Notes: generated from the letters alone by a model not told the origin. 64,000 nucleotides of DNA from a bacterium (GCA_021817945.1 JAKAFL010000009.1:27179-91178), one strand, 5' to 3'; positions 7,823 to 21,302 are shown, counted from the stretch's first letter. A program made the numbers and translations.

Positions 7823-10465
7823 TTACCGCGCAGCGGAAGCTTGGGTATCACCGGGGTTTTGCTCGCGTTCCTCCTCCACAACTTGGGCAATGGCCTGGAG
7901 TTTGTCGCCTGGATCCAGATTGACCAGTTTTACGCCCATGGTGTTGCGACCAGTTTCCCGGATCGCGGCCACGGATGTGCGCACCATTTGGCCACCCACG
8001 GTGATAAGCATGATTTCATCTGAATCCCGCACCGTCAAAGCCCCGGCCACGCCGCCGGTTTTATCACCGGTTCGCATGGTGATGATGCCTTTGCCGCCAC
8101 GGCTTTGAACCCGGTATTCATCAAAGGCGGTACGCTTGCCGACGCCATTTTCCGCAGCGACGAGAAGTTTGGCATCTGGTACCACCACTGCTGCGGCCAC
8201 GACGGCATCCTCGGCATCCAAAGTGATTCCCTTGACGCCGCTGGCAGGCCTGCCCATGGAACGCACATCATTTTCGTGAAAACGGATGCTCATTCCCAAC
8301 CGGGTTATCAAGACCACTTCATCCTGGCCGGTCGTGAGCTTCACGTCCATCAAGGCATCCCCGGAATCTATGCCAATGGCAATGATGCCTCCTTTGCGCA
8401 CGTTTGAAAACTCACTCAGGGATGTCTTTTTGACCGTCCCCAAGCGGGTGGTAAAAAACAATTCGCCGGGCTGGGACCAGGTCACGTCCTGCCGCATTTC
8501 ATCGGTTCGGGATAAAATCCGGATCATGGCTGCGATTTTTTCATCCGCCTTTAACTCGAGCAGGTTGGCAATGCTGCGGCCCTTGGCGGTGCGCACCATG
8601 TCTGGAATTTCGTGGACGCGCTCCACATAAACGCGGCCAAGGCTGGTGAAAAACATGAGGTAATCATGAGTGCTGGCAGTGAAAAGGTACTCGACAAAGT
8701 CCTTGTCTTCCGCCGTCTCGCCCTCTCGGGTGGTCATGCCAATGACACCCTTGCCGCCCCTTCGCTGCGCGCGATAGGAACTGACGGCGGTGCGCTTGAT
8801 CAAGCCGCCATGCGTGAGCGTAATGATGGCCCCCTCATTGGGAATAAGGTCTTCAATGGCCATTTCCCCCTCGTCAGGCAGGATTTCTGTAAGGCGCGGT
8901 GTGGCGTGCTTTTCCTTGATGGCCAGCAATTCCATTTTCATGATGGCCATGACGCGGGCTTCCCGGGCGAGGATATCGAGCAAATCCTTGATGCGTTCGA
9001 GCAACTCCTTGTATTCGGCCTCGACCTTGTCAATTTCCAAGCCGGTGAGCTGGTAAAGGCGCAGGTCAAGAATGGCATCCACCTGGCGTTCAGACAAGGT
9101 ATAGCGGCCACTGGCCAGCCGGGCCTCCGACCGAATAAGGATGCCCCATTTTTCCACCTGGGAACGGGTCCATTCGAAGGCAAGGATTTTAACGCGTGCC
9201 TCCTCGCGATTGCTGCTGGACCTGATGATGTGTATGAATTCATCCAAGTTGGCCAGCGCAATCAAATAGCCCTCAAGTAATTCCGCCCGCTCCTCTGCCT
9301 TTTTCAGTTCAAAGCGGGTGCGGCGGAGAATGACCTCGCGGCGGTGCTCAATGTAGCACTGGATCATTTCCTTCAAGTTCAGCGTCTTGGGCTTTCCATG
9401 GTCAATGGCCAGTGCGTTGGCATTGAAGGTCACCTCCATCTGGGTGTGCTGAAAGAGATTATTGATCACCACCTTGGCGCTCGCATCCCGCTTGAGCTCC
9501 AGCACCAGGCGCGTGTTTTCATCCGATTCATTCCGCATGGCGCTGATCTCGGTAATGATTTTTTCATTCACCAGTTCAGCAATGCGTTCTTCGAGCGCCG
9601 CCCGGTTGACGTTGTAGGGGATTTCGGTGATGACAATCTGTTCCCGGTTTCCCTTTAATTCCTCAACCCCCACGCGCCCCCTCAACTTCACGCTGCCACG
9701 CCCGGTCAGGAAGTAATTGCGGATGCCTTCCAAGCCGCAAATGATGCCGCCCGTGGGAAAATCCGGACCTTTCACGTGTTGCATCAATTCCGGGATGGAA
9801 ATGTCTGGACGTTCAATCTGGGCACAAATTCCATCCACCACCTCGCCCAGGTTGTGGGGAGCCATGTTGGTGGCCATTCCCACCGCGATGCCTGTGCCGC
9901 CATTGACCAGCAGGTTTGGAAAAGCTGCGGGAAACACGGCCGGCTCCGTCATCCGCTCGTCATAGTTTGGAACGAAATCAACTGTGTCGCGATCCATGTC
10001 TGACATCAGCGCGGCGCCCAGGTGGGTAAGCCTGGCCTCCGTATAACGCATGGCTGCGGGGGGATCGTTTTCGATGGAGCCAAAATTGCCCTTGCCCTCC
10101 ACCAGGCGTTCGCGCATGGCCCATGGTTGGGCCATGTGGACCAGCGTGGGATAAATAACCGCCTCACCATGAGGATGATAATTGCCGCTCGTATCACCGC
10201 AAATCTTGGCGCATTTATAGGGTTTGCGTCCGGGAAAAAGCGACAGTTCGTGCATGGCAAACAAGATTCGCCGCTGGGACGGTTTAAGCCCGTCCCGCAC
10301 ATCGGGCAACGCCCGTGCGATGATCACGGACATGGAATAATCGAGAAACGAATTCTTGATTTCATCCGCGACGTTGATGGCGGAAATCTTTTCACCGCGG
10401 GTATAAGCGCCGCCTTCGGCCGGGCTCTGGGGCGGCGGCACGTTTGGTTCGTTTTCGTCAGGCAT
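7823..10465 (-). CDS. gyrA: DNA gyrase subunit A
   Basis: The 880-residue protein is the breakage-reunion and wrapping subunit of gyrase, which with GyrB introduces negative supercoils using ATP. The catalytic Tyr is Y141 (AAMRYTEARL). The N-terminal domain starts at about residue 28 (INVADEIKNSFLDYSMSVII), and the C-terminal beta-pinwheel carries the GyrA box as QRRGGKG, with further repeats RGGKGIITM. The quinolone-resistance region reads HPHGEAVIYP, so the positions equal to E. coli Ser83 and Asp87 are Ala102 and Pro106. The gene follows gyrB by 32 bp on the same strand, so the two subunits are co-transcribed. A GyrA box with a supercoiling-type C-terminal domain argues for gyrase rather than topoisomerase IV. 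Confidence 0.97.
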   Translation of the reverse strand: MPDENEPNVPPPQSPAEGGAYTRGEKISAINVADEIKNSFLDYSMSVIIARALPDVRDGLKPSQRRILFAMHELSLFPGRKPYKCAKICGDTSGNYHPHGEAVIYPTLVHMAQPWAMRERLVEGKGNFGSIENDPPAAMRYTEARLTHLGAALMSDMDRDTVDFVPNYDERMTEPAVFPAAFPNLLVNGGTGIAVGMATNMAPHNLGEVVDGICAQIERPDISIPELMQHVKGPDFPTGGIICGLEGIRNYFLTGRGSVKLRGRVGVEELKGNREQIVITEIPYNVNRAALEERIAELVNEKIITEISAMRNESDENTRLVLELKRDASAKVVINNLFQHTQMEVTFNANALAIDHGKPKTLNLKEMIQCYIEHRREVILRRTRFELKKAEERAELLEGYLIALANLDEFIHIIRSSSNREEARVKILAFEWTRSQVEKWGILIRSEARLASGRYTLSERQVDAILDLRLYQLTGLEIDKVEAEYKELLERIKDLLDILAREARVMAIMKMELLAIKEKHATPRLTEILPDEGEMAIEDLIPNEGAIITLTHGGLIKRTAVSSYRAQRRGGKGVIGMTTREGETAEDKDFVEYLFTASTHDYLMFFTSLGRVYVERVHEIPDMVRTAKGRSIANLLELKADEKIAAMIRILSRTDEMRQDVTWSQPGELFFTTRLGTVKKTSLSEFSNVRKGGIIAIGIDSGDALMDVKLTTGQDEVVLITRLGMSIRFHENDVRSMGRPASGVKGITLDAEDAVVAAAVVVPDAKLLVAAENGVGKRTAFDEYRVQSRGGKGIITMRTGDKTGGVAGALTVRDSDEIMLITVGGQMVRTSVAAIRETGRNTMGVKLVNLDPGDKLQAIAQVVEEEREQNPGDTQASAAR

Positions 10466-10497
10466 GGTAGAGGTAAAGGATCGAAAGTGTTTTGGTC

Positions 10498-13089
<2,592 letters not shown>

Positions 13090-13248
13090 TCAAGGGGAAA
13101 GCCACAATCTTAATCTTCGACTTTTTTGGGATAAAACACCATTAGTTGTGGCTGAATTTGCCCCTCCGCCAAACCTGTTGTGCCTGTCGCTTTTCCTTTC
13201 CTCCTAATTCCAACTGGATTTTCACGGCTGTTGAGGTACTCTGCCAAA

Positions 13249-16113
13249 ATGTCTAGGACACTTGATTTTTTAGCGGATTCCGAACCGTTTGCACACCGTC
13301 ATATTGGGCCGGATGAGCATGAAACTGGTGAAATGCTGCAGTTGCTGGGTTATCCCACCCTCGAAGCCTTGGTGGATGCGGCCGTGCCGCCGCCCATTCG
13401 CCTCAAAAAGAGCCTGGCTTTGCCTCCCGCACGGAGCGAATTCCAGGCGCTGGCGGAGCTGAAACGCATTGCCGGGGAGAACAAGGTTTTTCGCTCATTC
13501 ATTGGCCAGGGGTACTATGACACCATCACCCCGCCCGTGATTCAGCGCAACGTGCTGGAGAATCCCGGATGGTACACCCAATACACCCCATACCAGGCGG
13601 AGATATCGCAGGGACGCCTTGAAGCCTTGCTGAACTTTCAGACCATGGTCACTGACCTGACCGGAATGGATATTGCCAACGCCTCACTTTTGGATGAAGC
13701 CACCGCTTGTGCGGAGGCCATGACCATGAGCGCCAGGCTCAAGGAGGGACGGCGCAGATTTCTGGTTTCTGATTCCTGCCATCCCCAAAACATTGAAGTG
13801 GTTCAGACCCGCGCCCGGGCATTAGGCATGGAGGTTCACGTTGGAAACCCTGAAACCTTTGACTTGAATGACCAGGTGATGGGCGTATTGGTGCAGTACC
13901 CGGACACTTACGGAGTGATCCATGATTTCACAAAACTCTCGAAAAAGGTCAAGGAAGATGGAGCGCTGCTGATCGTTGCGGCGGATTTGCTGGCCTTGAC
14001 CCTATTGAAGCCGCCCGGGGAGTTTGGGGCAGACATGGTGGTGGGCAGCGCCCAACGGTTTGGTGTGCCAATGGGATACGGTGGTCCTCATGCGGCCTTT
14101 TTTGCCACTCGAAACGAATTCAAGCGCCATATGCCCGGACGAATCGTGGGGGTATCCCGTGATTCCCGTGGAAAACCGGCTTTGCGGCTGGCCCTGGGCA
14201 CGCGTGAGCAACACATCCGCCGTGAAAAAGCCACCAGCAACATTTGCACGGCCCAGGCTCTCCTCGCCAACATGGCTTCCCTTTATGCGGTTTACCATGG
14301 TCCCGAGGGCTTGAAATCCATCGCCACGCGCATTCACCGTCTGACCGCCAGTTTGGCTGGTTGGCTCGTGCGCAAGGGGTTCCGGGTGGAAAATGATGCC
14401 TTCTTTGACACGCTCACGGTGGTGGTTCCGGAAGCCGAGGCTGTTCACCGCGCCGCCGCAGAGTGCGGCATCAATTTCCGCATGCTCACAAGTGAACGGG
14501 TGGGAATAACGCTGGACGAGACTTGCCAGGGATCTGATTTGGCCTTGATCGCGAGCGCCTTGACGGGGCAAAAAGTGGCGTTGGCCCAAATGGAGCTTCC
14601 CGAGCCCGCGAATCACATGCCGCCCTTTGCCCGAAGGCTCTCAACATTTCTCACGCACAAAGTCTTCAACAGCCACCACTGCGAAACGGAAATGCTGCGC
14701 TATATCAAGCGGCTTGAATCCAGGGATTTGTCATTGACTGCTTCCATGATTCCACTGGGGTCCTGCACAATGAAACTCAACGCGGCAGCAGAGATGTTGC
14801 CGGTGTCATGGCCGGAATTTTCACGTTTACATCCTTTTGCGCCACTCAATCAGGCGCGCGGATACCAGATTTTGTTCCAAAACCTGGAGGATTGGCTGGA
14901 GGAAATCACGGGTTTTGCCGGAATATCTCTTCAGCCAAACGCGGGGTCCCAGGGTGAATATGCCGGCTTGCTGGTCATCCGCGCTTATCTGGAATCCTGC
15001 GGCCAATCGCAAAGGAATATCTGCCTCATTCCCACTTCCGCACACGGAACCAATCCGGCCAGCGCCGTCATGGCTGGCATGAAGGTGGTGGCTGTGGCAT
15101 GTGATGCCAATGGAAACATAGACATGGCAGACCTTCGCGCCAAAGCGGATGCGCACCGGGAATCCTTGTCCTGCCTGATGATCACCTATCCCAGCACCCA
15201 TGGCGTATTCGAGGAAACCATCAGGGAAATGTGCGAGGTGATTCATTCCCGGGGCGGACAGGTTTACATGGACGGGGCGAATTTGAATGCGCAGGTGGGC
15301 CTCACCTCGCCTGGGCGCATGGGGGCGGATGTCTGCCATTTGAATCTGCACAAAACCTTCTGCATTCCCCATGGCGGGGGAGGTCCCGGGGTGGGTCCCA
15401 TTGGGGTGGCCAGCCATCTGGTTCCTTTCCTGCCCAGCCACCCCTTCTTCACCGGGCGACTGGCCAAAAAGGTTGAAAAGTCCCATATCGGACCCGTCTC
15501 AGGCGCACCCTGGGGCAGCGCCAGCATCCTTCCCATTTCCTGGATGTACATTGCCATGATGGGTGCCCAGGGCCTTGTCCAATCCACCGGACACGCCATT
15601 TTGAATGCCAATTACGTCGCCGCCAGACTTCAACCTTTTTTTCCCACCCTTTACCGGAATCGCAACCTGGTGGCGCACGAATGCATTCTGGACTTGCGCG
15701 CCTTTCACCTCACCACCGCGGAGGACGTGGCCAAACGATTGATGGATTACGGATTCCACGCTCCCACGCTAAGCTGGCCGGTGGCCGGCACCTTGATGGT
15801 GGAGCCCACTGAAAGTGAATCCAAAAAGGAACTGGACAGGTTCTGCGATGCCATGATCGCCATTCATGCAGAAATGGTGGAGGTGGAAAGCGGGCGTTTG
15901 GACGCGCAGGTCAACATGTTGAAACTGGCCCCGCACACTGCTGACCAGGTGGCTGGAGATGCCTGGGACCGCCCTTACTCCCGAATGAAGGCGGCCTTTC
16001 CATCCCCGCACCAACTCGAATACAAATTCTGGCCCCATGTGGGACGCATTGACAACGTCTTTGGCGACCGCAACCCGGTTTGTTCCTGTGTTGGCATGGA
16101 GGAATACGCTTAG
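13249..16113 (+). CDS. gcvP: Glycine dehydrogenase (decarboxylating), P protein
   Basis: I use the ATG at 13249 (954 residues), because GcvP proteins start just before FAHRHIGP; an upstream in-frame ATG at 13180 would add 23 unrelated residues. P protein is the PLP enzyme of the glycine cleavage system that decarboxylates glycine and passes the aminomethyl group to lipoyl-GcvH. The single-chain homodimeric form is seen here, with both the N-terminal half and the PLP-binding C-terminal half. The Schiff-base Lys is K702 ([17 protein letters not shown]), followed by the glycine-rich loop. Neither gcvT nor gcvH is adjacent, so the rest of the system must lie elsewhere. I looked for a glycine riboswitch in 13006-13248 and did not recognise one. 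The gene converges with the exonuclease III gene. Confidence 0.96.
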   Translation: MSRTLDFLADSEPFAHRHIGPDEHETGEMLQLLGYPTLEALVDAAVPPPIRLKKSLALPPARSEFQALAELKRIAGENKVFRSFIGQGYYDTITPPVIQRNVLENPGWYTQYTPYQAEISQGRLEALLNFQTMVTDLTGMDIANASLLDEATACAEAMTMSARLKEGRRRFLVSDSCHPQNIEVVQTRARALGMEVHVGNPETFDLNDQVMGVLVQYPDTYGVIHDFTKLSKKVKEDGALLIVAADLLALTLLKPPGEFGADMVVGSAQRFGVPMGYGGPHAAFFATRNEFKRHMPGRIVGVSRDSRGKPALRLALGTREQHIRREKATSNICTAQALLANMASLYAVYHGPEGLKSIATRIHRLTASLAGWLVRKGFRVENDAFFDTLTVVVPEAEAVHRAAAECGINFRMLTSERVGITLDETCQGSDLALIASALTGQKVALAQMELPEPANHMPPFARRLSTFLTHKVFNSHHCETEMLRYIKRLESRDLSLTASMIPLGSCTMKLNAAAEMLPVSWPEFSRLHPFAPLNQARGYQILFQNLEDWLEEITGFAGISLQPNAGSQGEYAGLLVIRAYLESCGQSQRNICLIPTSAHGTNPASAVMAGMKVVAVACDANGNIDMADLRAKADAHRESLSCLMITYPSTHGVFEETIREMCEVIHSRGGQVYMDGANLNAQVGLTSPGRMGADVCHLNLHKTFCIPHGGGGPGVGPIGVASHLVPFLPSHPFFTGRLAKKVEKSHIGPVSGAPWGSASILPISWMYIAMMGAQGLVQSTGHAILNANYVAARLQPFFPTLYRNRNLVAHECILDLRAFHLTTAEDVAKRLMDYGFHAPTLSWPVAGTLMVEPTESESKKELDRFCDAMIAIHAEMVEVESGRLDAQVNMLKLAPHTADQVAGDAWDRPYSRMKAAFPSPHQLEYKFWPHVGRIDNVFGDRNPVCSCVGMEEYA

Positions 16114-16143
16114 GCTCGGGGGCCTGGCCCAGGCTCATTCAAT

Positions 16144-16899
16144 TCATGTTTTCAGTGTGATGCAAACCGGGCAATGATCGCTGCCGGGCACATCGGCCAG
16201 TATCCGGGCCGATGTCAGGCGCGGGCGCAGGACTTTTGAAACAAGAAAGTAGTCAATGCGCCACCCCACATTCCGCGCGCGGGCACCCGACATGGGACTC
16301 CACCAGGTGTAATGGCCGCCGGCTTTTTCAAATTCCCTGAACGTGTCCACAAAACCCGCCTTGACGAATGCCGTGAACCCCTCCCGTTCCTCCACGGTGA
16401 ACCCGTGGTTGCGAACATTTGCCTTGGGATTGGCCAGGTCCAATTCCATATGCGCCACGTTCAGGTCGCCGCAAAACACCACCGGCTTTCGGCGTTCCAG
16501 TTTGCGAAGGTAAGCAAGGAAATCCCGGTCCCATTTCTGGCGGTAGGGCAACCGCTCCAATTCCCGCCTCGAGTTGGGCACATAAACGTTTACCAGGAAA
16601 AAATCCTCGAACTCAGCCGTCAGAATCCTGCCCTCCTTGTCGTGCAATGGCTTGCCCATGCCAGTTTGGATTTTCAAGGGCGGTATCCGGGTGAGAATGG
16701 CCGTGCCGGAATACCCCTTTTTTTCGGCGCAATTCCAAAAAGACGCATAATACCCGGGCCATGTGGGGGTGACCTGATCCGGCGAACATTTGGTTTCTTG
16801 CAGGCACAGGACATCCGGCTTTTCTGATTCCAGGAATTCCAGGAAATTCTTTTTAAGGACCGCGCGCAGGCCGTTGACATTCCAAGATAAAATTTTCAC
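16144..16899 (-). CDS. xthA: Exodeoxyribonuclease III / AP endonuclease
   Basis: The family N-terminus (M)[12 protein letters not shown] occurs at 16899 with a GTG start, or a TTG one codon earlier, giving 251 residues. The frame is open far upstream, but that part overlaps the IscA-like gene antisense and is not coding. Motifs of the EEP nuclease fold are present: CLQETKC (metal-binding Glu), [21 protein letters not shown] (catalytic Asp/Asn), WRIDYFLVS and the final [11 protein letters not shown] (Asp/His pair). It repairs abasic sites and removes 3'-blocking groups in base-excision repair. Its length matches the ExoA/Xth family. It is transcribed toward gcvP and divergently from the iron-sulfur genes. 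Confidence 0.95.
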   Translation of the reverse strand: MKILSWNVNGLRAVLKKNFLEFLESEKPDVLCLQETKCSPDQVTPTWPGYYASFWNCAEKKGYSGTAILTRIPPLKIQTGMGKPLHDKEGRILTAEFEDFFLVNVYVPNSRRELERLPYRQKWDRDFLAYLRKLERRKPVVFCGDLNVAHMELDLANPKANVRNHGFTVEEREGFTAFVKAGFVDTFREFEKAGGHYTWWSPMSGARARNVGWRIDYFLVSKVLRPRLTSARILADVPGSDHCPVCITLKT

Positions 16900-17023
16900 C
16901 AACCCAGAATAATGCCCATGCTGGCGTGCGCCAGCCCGGAATGGCGGCGGCGCCCGATTGCTGCTCTTCAGCTCTTCAGCGCATTGACGCGGGGTCATCC
17001 AGGGATTAGCTTGTTGATGAGTA

Positions 17024-17407
17024 ATGATTGCCAAAGCAACAGTCCAATCCCAATCCACCGCGTCCATACGGACAGGAGACGAGCGTTTGATCCGGCTTAC
17101 GGAAAATGCCGCACGGAAGGTATCTGGTTTGCTGACCCGGCAAGGCCGGCCCGGCGGGGTGTTGCGCGTGGCGGTGGTGGGTGGGGGGTGTTCCGGCCTG
17201 CAATACAAAATGGACCTGCAGGACCAGCCGGCTTCCAGGGATATTTTAGTGGTCACTGCCGGTGTCCGCGTGGTGGTGGATCCCAAGAGCGCCCTTTATG
17301 TGACCGGCAGCGAACTGGATTACCTGCAAACCCTGGATGGCGGTTTCAAGGTGAACAACCCCAACGCAGCCACCAGTTGTTCGTGCGGTGAAAGCTTCAG
17401 CGCCTGA
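17024..17407 (+). CDS. IscA/HesB-family iron-sulfur assembly protein
   Basis: The 127-residue protein carries the A-type Fe-S carrier fold with the three conserved cysteines at C56 (GGGCSGLQY) and C119/C121 (SCSCGESF). About 18 N-terminal residues precede the conserved LTENAARKV start and may be an extension or a slightly early start. A-type carriers receive Fe-S clusters from the scaffold and hand them to target enzymes. The neighbouring HscB-like co-chaperone 67 bp downstream on the same strand supports an Isc-type context. The sequence does not tell IscA, ErpA and SufA apart, so I give no symbol. Confidence 0.9.
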   Translation: MIAKATVQSQSTASIRTGDERLIRLTENAARKVSGLLTRQGRPGGVLRVAVVGGGCSGLQYKMDLQDQPASRDILVVTAGVRVVVDPKSALYVTGSELDYLQTLDGGFKVNNPNAATSCSCGESFSA

Positions 17408-17474
17408 GGTCAACGCTGCCTGGTGGCGCAAGTGATATTCCACCAGCCCCGCCCGGCGGGAACCCTTTCGTTTC

Positions 17475-18080
17475 ATGACTGATTATTTTTCCCTGTTCAA
17501 TGAAGTCCCGCGACCCTGGCTGGATCAGCAGAGTTTGCAGGACTCTTTCCACCGCATTGCCGCGCAGCTTCACCCCGATAAACAGGGGGATGCAGACCCG
17601 GCAACCCGGTCGAAGGCAGCCAGGGAATTTGCCGATTTAAACCAGGCCTATCAATGCCTCATGGATCCCAAGGCCCGTTTGCTGCATTTATTGGAATTAA
17701 CCCGCGGGAAAAAGCCGGATGACATGGAACAAATCCCCGCAGCCCTGGCGGATCGGTTCATTGGCGTGGCTCACACCTGCCGCGAAGGGGATGCATTGCT
17801 TGCGGAAAAATCCAGGACGGAGTCGCCCCTCTTGCGGGTGGGGCTGTTTCAACGCAGCCAGGCATGGCTGGAAAAGGCCGGCCGGTTGCAGGCTGAATTT
17901 TTGGAATGGGAAAAAAGGATCCTGGCGGATCTCAAAGCGCTTGACGACGAATGGAGGTTGCAACCTGCCATGGCCGCAACCGCGCTGCTGCCCCGCCTGG
18001 AGGAGCATTACCGGATGCTGGCCTATTTAAACCGCTGGAACCACCAACTGCGAAACCGCATTGGGCGAATGACCTTTTGA
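17475..18080 (+). CDS. hscB: Fe-S assembly J-domain co-chaperone HscB
   Basis: The 201-residue protein has an N-terminal J domain (MTDYFSLFNEVPRPWLDQQ ... IAAQLHPDKQGD) with the HPD motif at residues 33-35, and a C-terminal helical bundle (about 90-200) of HscB type that binds the IscU scaffold. HscB stimulates the HscA chaperone during transfer of Fe-S clusters. The gene follows the IscA-like gene on the same strand; no hscA, iscU or iscS is in the window. The stop codon is directly followed by an R2 repeat element. The N-terminal zinc-binding cysteines of eukaryotic HscB forms are absent, as in E. coli. Confidence 0.85.
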   Translation: MTDYFSLFNEVPRPWLDQQSLQDSFHRIAAQLHPDKQGDADPATRSKAAREFADLNQAYQCLMDPKARLLHLLELTRGKKPDDMEQIPAALADRFIGVAHTCREGDALLAEKSRTESPLLRVGLFQRSQAWLEKAGRLQAEFLEWEKRILADLKALDDEWRLQPAMAATALLPRLEEHYRMLAYLNRWNHQLRNRIGRMTF

Positions 18081-18163
18081 ACCCAAAAACGAAATTCAAA
18101 AGGCCAATCTGCCCCAATCTACCGGGCGCATCTTGACCCTTTCCATTTCGCTTTTCGGGTTGA
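18081..18163. repeat. R2 element, internally deleted copy
   Basis: Both ends of the R2 element are present (ACCCAAAAACGAAATTCAAA on the left and ATTTCGCTTTTCGGGTTGAA on the right, about 20-bp terminal inverted repeats with few mismatches), but about 75-80 bp of the middle seen in the copy at 63598-63771 are missing. It begins at the base after the hscB stop codon. Its dyad symmetry lets it form a long hairpin, so it could end both the hscB and glgB transcripts. Confidence 0.75.
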
Positions 18164-18228
18164 AAGCAGGGACTCCCGCAGGGCAATTCCATGGCCGCAT
18201 TTTGATGAAGCCTTGAATACCTGTCCGG

Positions 18229-20424
18229 TCAATCTTTTTGAAACACCACCACGCCAAGCGGGGGAAGTGTCAGGCTGGCGGAACAGGGTTGTCCATGCCA
18301 CGGCTGGGGTTCGGCGGCGACGCTTCCCTGGTTTCCCAAATTGCTTCCACCATAAACTGCGGAATCACTGTTCAAAACCTCTTCCCATTGGCCCGCTGCC
18401 GGAAAACCCGCCCGATATTGGAAACGTGGAACCGGGGTGAGATTGAGAACCACCACGGTTTGATTCTGGCCATCCTGCGTCTGGCGCATGAAAATCAAAA
18501 CGCTGTGGTGATGGTCGTTGCAGTCAATCCATTGAAAACCCCGGTGGTCATGGTCGGCCTGCCAAAGCCCGGGTGACTGGAGATAAAGCCGGTTTAGATC
18601 AGCGACAAAATCCTGCAATCCCTTATGATAGGGCCCGGCCTGCAGCAACCACCAATCCACCTGGCCGTTTTCACTCCACTCCTTGCGTTGACCCAATTCG
18701 CCGCCCATGAACAGCAGTTTTTTACCCGGAAAAAGCCATTGGTAGGCAAGCAGCGCCCTCAAATTGGCGAACTGCTGCCAGTCATCCCCCGGCATCCGTC
18801 CCAAGAGGGACAGCTTCCCATGCACCACCTCGTCGTGCGAGAGCGGCAGGATGAAGTTTTCGTTGTGATGATAAAGCATCGCAAAGGTCAGATCATTTTG
18901 GTGATACTGCCGGTGCACGCTCTCGCGCTTGAAATAACCCAGGGTGTCATGCATCCAACCCATGTTCCATTTGAAGGAGAATCCCAAGCCGCCCAGATGA
19001 GGCGGACGGGTCACCAGCGGCCACGCCGTGGATTCCTCGGCAATGGTCAGGATGCCAGGATGCTCGGTATGGGTGATGTGATTGAATTTTTTGAGGAATT
19101 CAATCGCCTCCAGATTTTCCCTTCCGCCGTATTGGTTTGGAATCCATTCACCCTCTTTTCGCGAATAATCCAGGTAAAGCATGGATGCCACCGCATCCAC
19201 CCTCAAGCCATCCACGTGGAAGCGTTCGCACCAATAGAGGGCATTGGCCACCAAAAAATTGGCCACTTCATTCCGGCCAAAATTGAAGATCAAGGTTCCC
19301 CAGTCCTGATGCGCGCCTTTGCGTGGGTCTTCATGTTCGTACAAGGCCGTGCCATCAAACCGCGCCAATGCCCACTCATCACGAGGAAAATGAGCGGGCA
19401 CCCAATCCACAATCACACCCACCCCGGCTTCATGCAAGGCATTGACCAGCCACTGAAAATCCTCCGGCGTCCCAAACCTGCTGGTGGGCGCATAAAAACC
19501 GGTCACCTGGTAACCCCATGAGGGGTAAAATGCATGCTCCGCCAGAGGCATGAATTCCACATGGCTGAAGCCCATCTTTTTGATGTAGAGAACCAGTGGT
19601 TCGGCGAGATCACGGTAACTCCAGGATTCGTTGGCGGATTTTTTGCGCCATGATCCCAAATGAACCTCATAAATGCTCAAGGGCGACCGCAGCGGATCAC
19701 GCCGACCGCGGGCTTCCATCCACGCCGCGTCGCTCCACTTGAAGGACCGGGTATCCCAAAAAATCGCAGCCTGCTTGGGGGCAACTTCAAAGAAAAATCC
19801 GTATGGATCCGTGTTGAGCTTCAGCCGGCCATGCACATCGCGGATTTCAAATTTATAGTGCGCCCCTTGCGCAACGCCAGGAATGAATATTTCCCACACG
19901 CCGGAGGCTCCAAGCAGGCGCATGGCATGAACACGACCGTCCCATTGGTTGAAATCGCCCACCACACTGACGCGCCGGGCATTGGGCGCCCATACGGCAA
20001 AACTAGCCCCAGCCACTCCATCCAAAACCCTGGGTTGTGCTCCCAGCTTTTCAAAAATCCGCCGCTCATCCCCCTTGCCAAACAAAAAAAGGTCCGTCTC
20101 ACCCAATGTCGGAAGAAATGAATAAGGATCACGCTGACTTCGTGTGTGCCCCTGATGATCTGTCGCAACCAGGTCATAGGCATAAACCTCCTTCGATTTG
20201 CGTGTGGCCCCCTCAAAAACGTCGCTGTTTCCCAGCCTCTTCAATTCAAAAGAGGGCCGGTCAGGTTCATGAACGGGGCGGATTGAAACCTTTTTGACGT
20301 TGGGCAGCAAAGCCCGCACCACCAGGCCGGAGCCGTCAGCCAACGGATGCATTCCCAACAATGAATGAGGCGAAGGATGAGTCACCTCGAGAAGTCCCTG
20401 CAGTTCACTTTCCGTAAGGATCAT
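18229..20424 (-). CDS. glgB: 1,4-alpha-glucan branching enzyme
   Basis: The 731-residue protein has the full GlgB layout: an N1 domain (about 1-110), a CBM48 domain (FAVWAPNARRVSVVGDFNQW), a GH13 TIM barrel and a C-terminal all-beta domain. Catalytic residues by motif are D410 (GLRVDAVASMLYLDYSR), E463 (ILTIAEESTAWP) and the later Asp in LPLSHDEVVHGK. D410 and E463 sit almost where E. coli GlgB has D405 and E458. It transfers alpha-1,4 chains to make alpha-1,6 branches in glycogen. It is the downstream member of a coaE-glgB pair with a 103-bp gap; no other glg gene is in the window. Confidence 0.97.
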   Translation of the reverse strand: MILTESELQGLLEVTHPSPHSLLGMHPLADGSGLVVRALLPNVKKVSIRPVHEPDRPSFELKRLGNSDVFEGATRKSKEVYAYDLVATDHQGHTRSQRDPYSFLPTLGETDLFLFGKGDERRIFEKLGAQPRVLDGVAGASFAVWAPNARRVSVVGDFNQWDGRVHAMRLLGASGVWEIFIPGVAQGAHYKFEIRDVHGRLKLNTDPYGFFFEVAPKQAAIFWDTRSFKWSDAAWMEARGRRDPLRSPLSIYEVHLGSWRKKSANESWSYRDLAEPLVLYIKKMGFSHVEFMPLAEHAFYPSWGYQVTGFYAPTSRFGTPEDFQWLVNALHEAGVGVIVDWVPAHFPRDEWALARFDGTALYEHEDPRKGAHQDWGTLIFNFGRNEVANFLVANALYWCERFHVDGLRVDAVASMLYLDYSRKEGEWIPNQYGGRENLEAIEFLKKFNHITHTEHPGILTIAEESTAWPLVTRPPHLGGLGFSFKWNMGWMHDTLGYFKRESVHRQYHQNDLTFAMLYHHNENFILPLSHDEVVHGKLSLLGRMPGDDWQQFANLRALLAYQWLFPGKKLLFMGGELGQRKEWSENGQVDWWLLQAGPYHKGLQDFVADLNRLYLQSPGLWQADHDHRGFQWIDCNDHHHSVLIFMRQTQDGQNQTVVVLNLTPVPRFQYRAGFPAAGQWEEVLNSDSAVYGGSNLGNQGSVAAEPQPWHGQPCSASLTLPPLGVVVFQKD

Positions 20425-20527
20425 GATTCAATAATACCCACAATCCATCGTCTGGACGACAAATAAAAGAAAAAACCGCGTGAAAGGATTGAGACATGGC
20501 AAACCGGGTTTCCCGGGCATTCAAACA

Positions 20528-21145
20528 TCAAAGTCTGGCCTGCTGGGCCAGGCCCGACCAGCGTGCTTCTCGCAAAATTCTGGCCACCTGCTCTTCCAAG
20601 ATACCAAGGCTTCCCTCGGACCAAAGAACCCTATGGGATCGGCTCATTTTCTCCTCAGCAGGCAATTGGGCCGCCAGGCGCCGGTGAATTTCCTCAGTGG
20701 ACCAGCCCCGTTGGATCAATCTTTCCATTTGGGCCCGGGGTGTGCAGCCCACACACACCACCTGATCAAAAAGGCTCTCTGCCTCAGTCTCATAAAGCAG
20801 GGGAATCACCACCACGGCCAGGGTTGCACCTGCCAATAGCTGGCACTGAACCTGCCGTTGCCATTCCTGACGGATCATTGGGTGCAAAATGGACTCCAAC
20901 CTGCGGCGGGCGGAGGAATCCGAGAAAACTATCGCAGCCAATTTATTGCGGGCCAGTCCTCCATCAGGAGCCAGGATCACGTTTCCAAATTGCTGAACCA
21001 ATGCTTCCAAGGCCGGTAACCCGGGCCGCACCAGGTCCCGAGCGATTTGATCCGTATCCGTGACCCAAACTCCCTTGCGGCTGAAAATCGAGGCAACGGT
21101 AGATTTGCCCATCCCTATGCCACCCGTCAATGCCCAGACACTCAT
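20528..21145 (-). CDS. coaE: Dephospho-CoA kinase
   Basis: The true start is the ATG at 21145 (MSVWALTGGIGMGKSTVASI), giving 205 residues; an earlier in-frame start at 21238 adds an unrelated 31 residues. The Walker A motif is GGIGMGKST (8-16), followed by the DTDQIARDLV substrate region and the LHPMIRQEW and PLLYETEAE motifs of CoaE. It phosphorylates the 3'-OH of the ribose in dephospho-CoA, the last step of coenzyme A synthesis in the cytoplasm. The last ~15 residues are a family-atypical tail. Confidence 0.95.
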   Translation of the reverse strand: MSVWALTGGIGMGKSTVASIFSRKGVWVTDTDQIARDLVRPGLPALEALVQQFGNVILAPDGGLARNKLAAIVFSDSSARRRLESILHPMIRQEWQRQVQCQLLAGATLAVVVIPLLYETEAESLFDQVVCVGCTPRAQMERLIQRGWSTEEIHRRLAAQLPAEEKMSRSHRVLWSEGSLGILEEQVARILREARWSGLAQQARL

Positions 21146-21302
21146 GAGGTAAAATAGCAGGATTTGTTCTCCAACATAGGTTCTGTGCCATTGACACGGC
21201 ACGAAAATCCAATCCTGGCAACGCGTCAATGCCCCCAACCCGCCGGGCTACTCATGTTTGGATGGCCGAATAAAACCAGCCATCCGTGGATGAATAAGCC
21301 GG

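Noticed and set aside
16114..16143. GCCTGGCCCAGGC inverted repeat between the convergent gcvP and xthA stops
   Set aside because: The arms are short and the loop too small for a good hairpin, and there is no T-run, so I do not call a terminator.
16900..17286. N-terminal extension of the exonuclease III frame
   Set aside because: The family N-terminus (KILSWNVNG) is at 16899, and the extension is antisense to the IscA-like gene.
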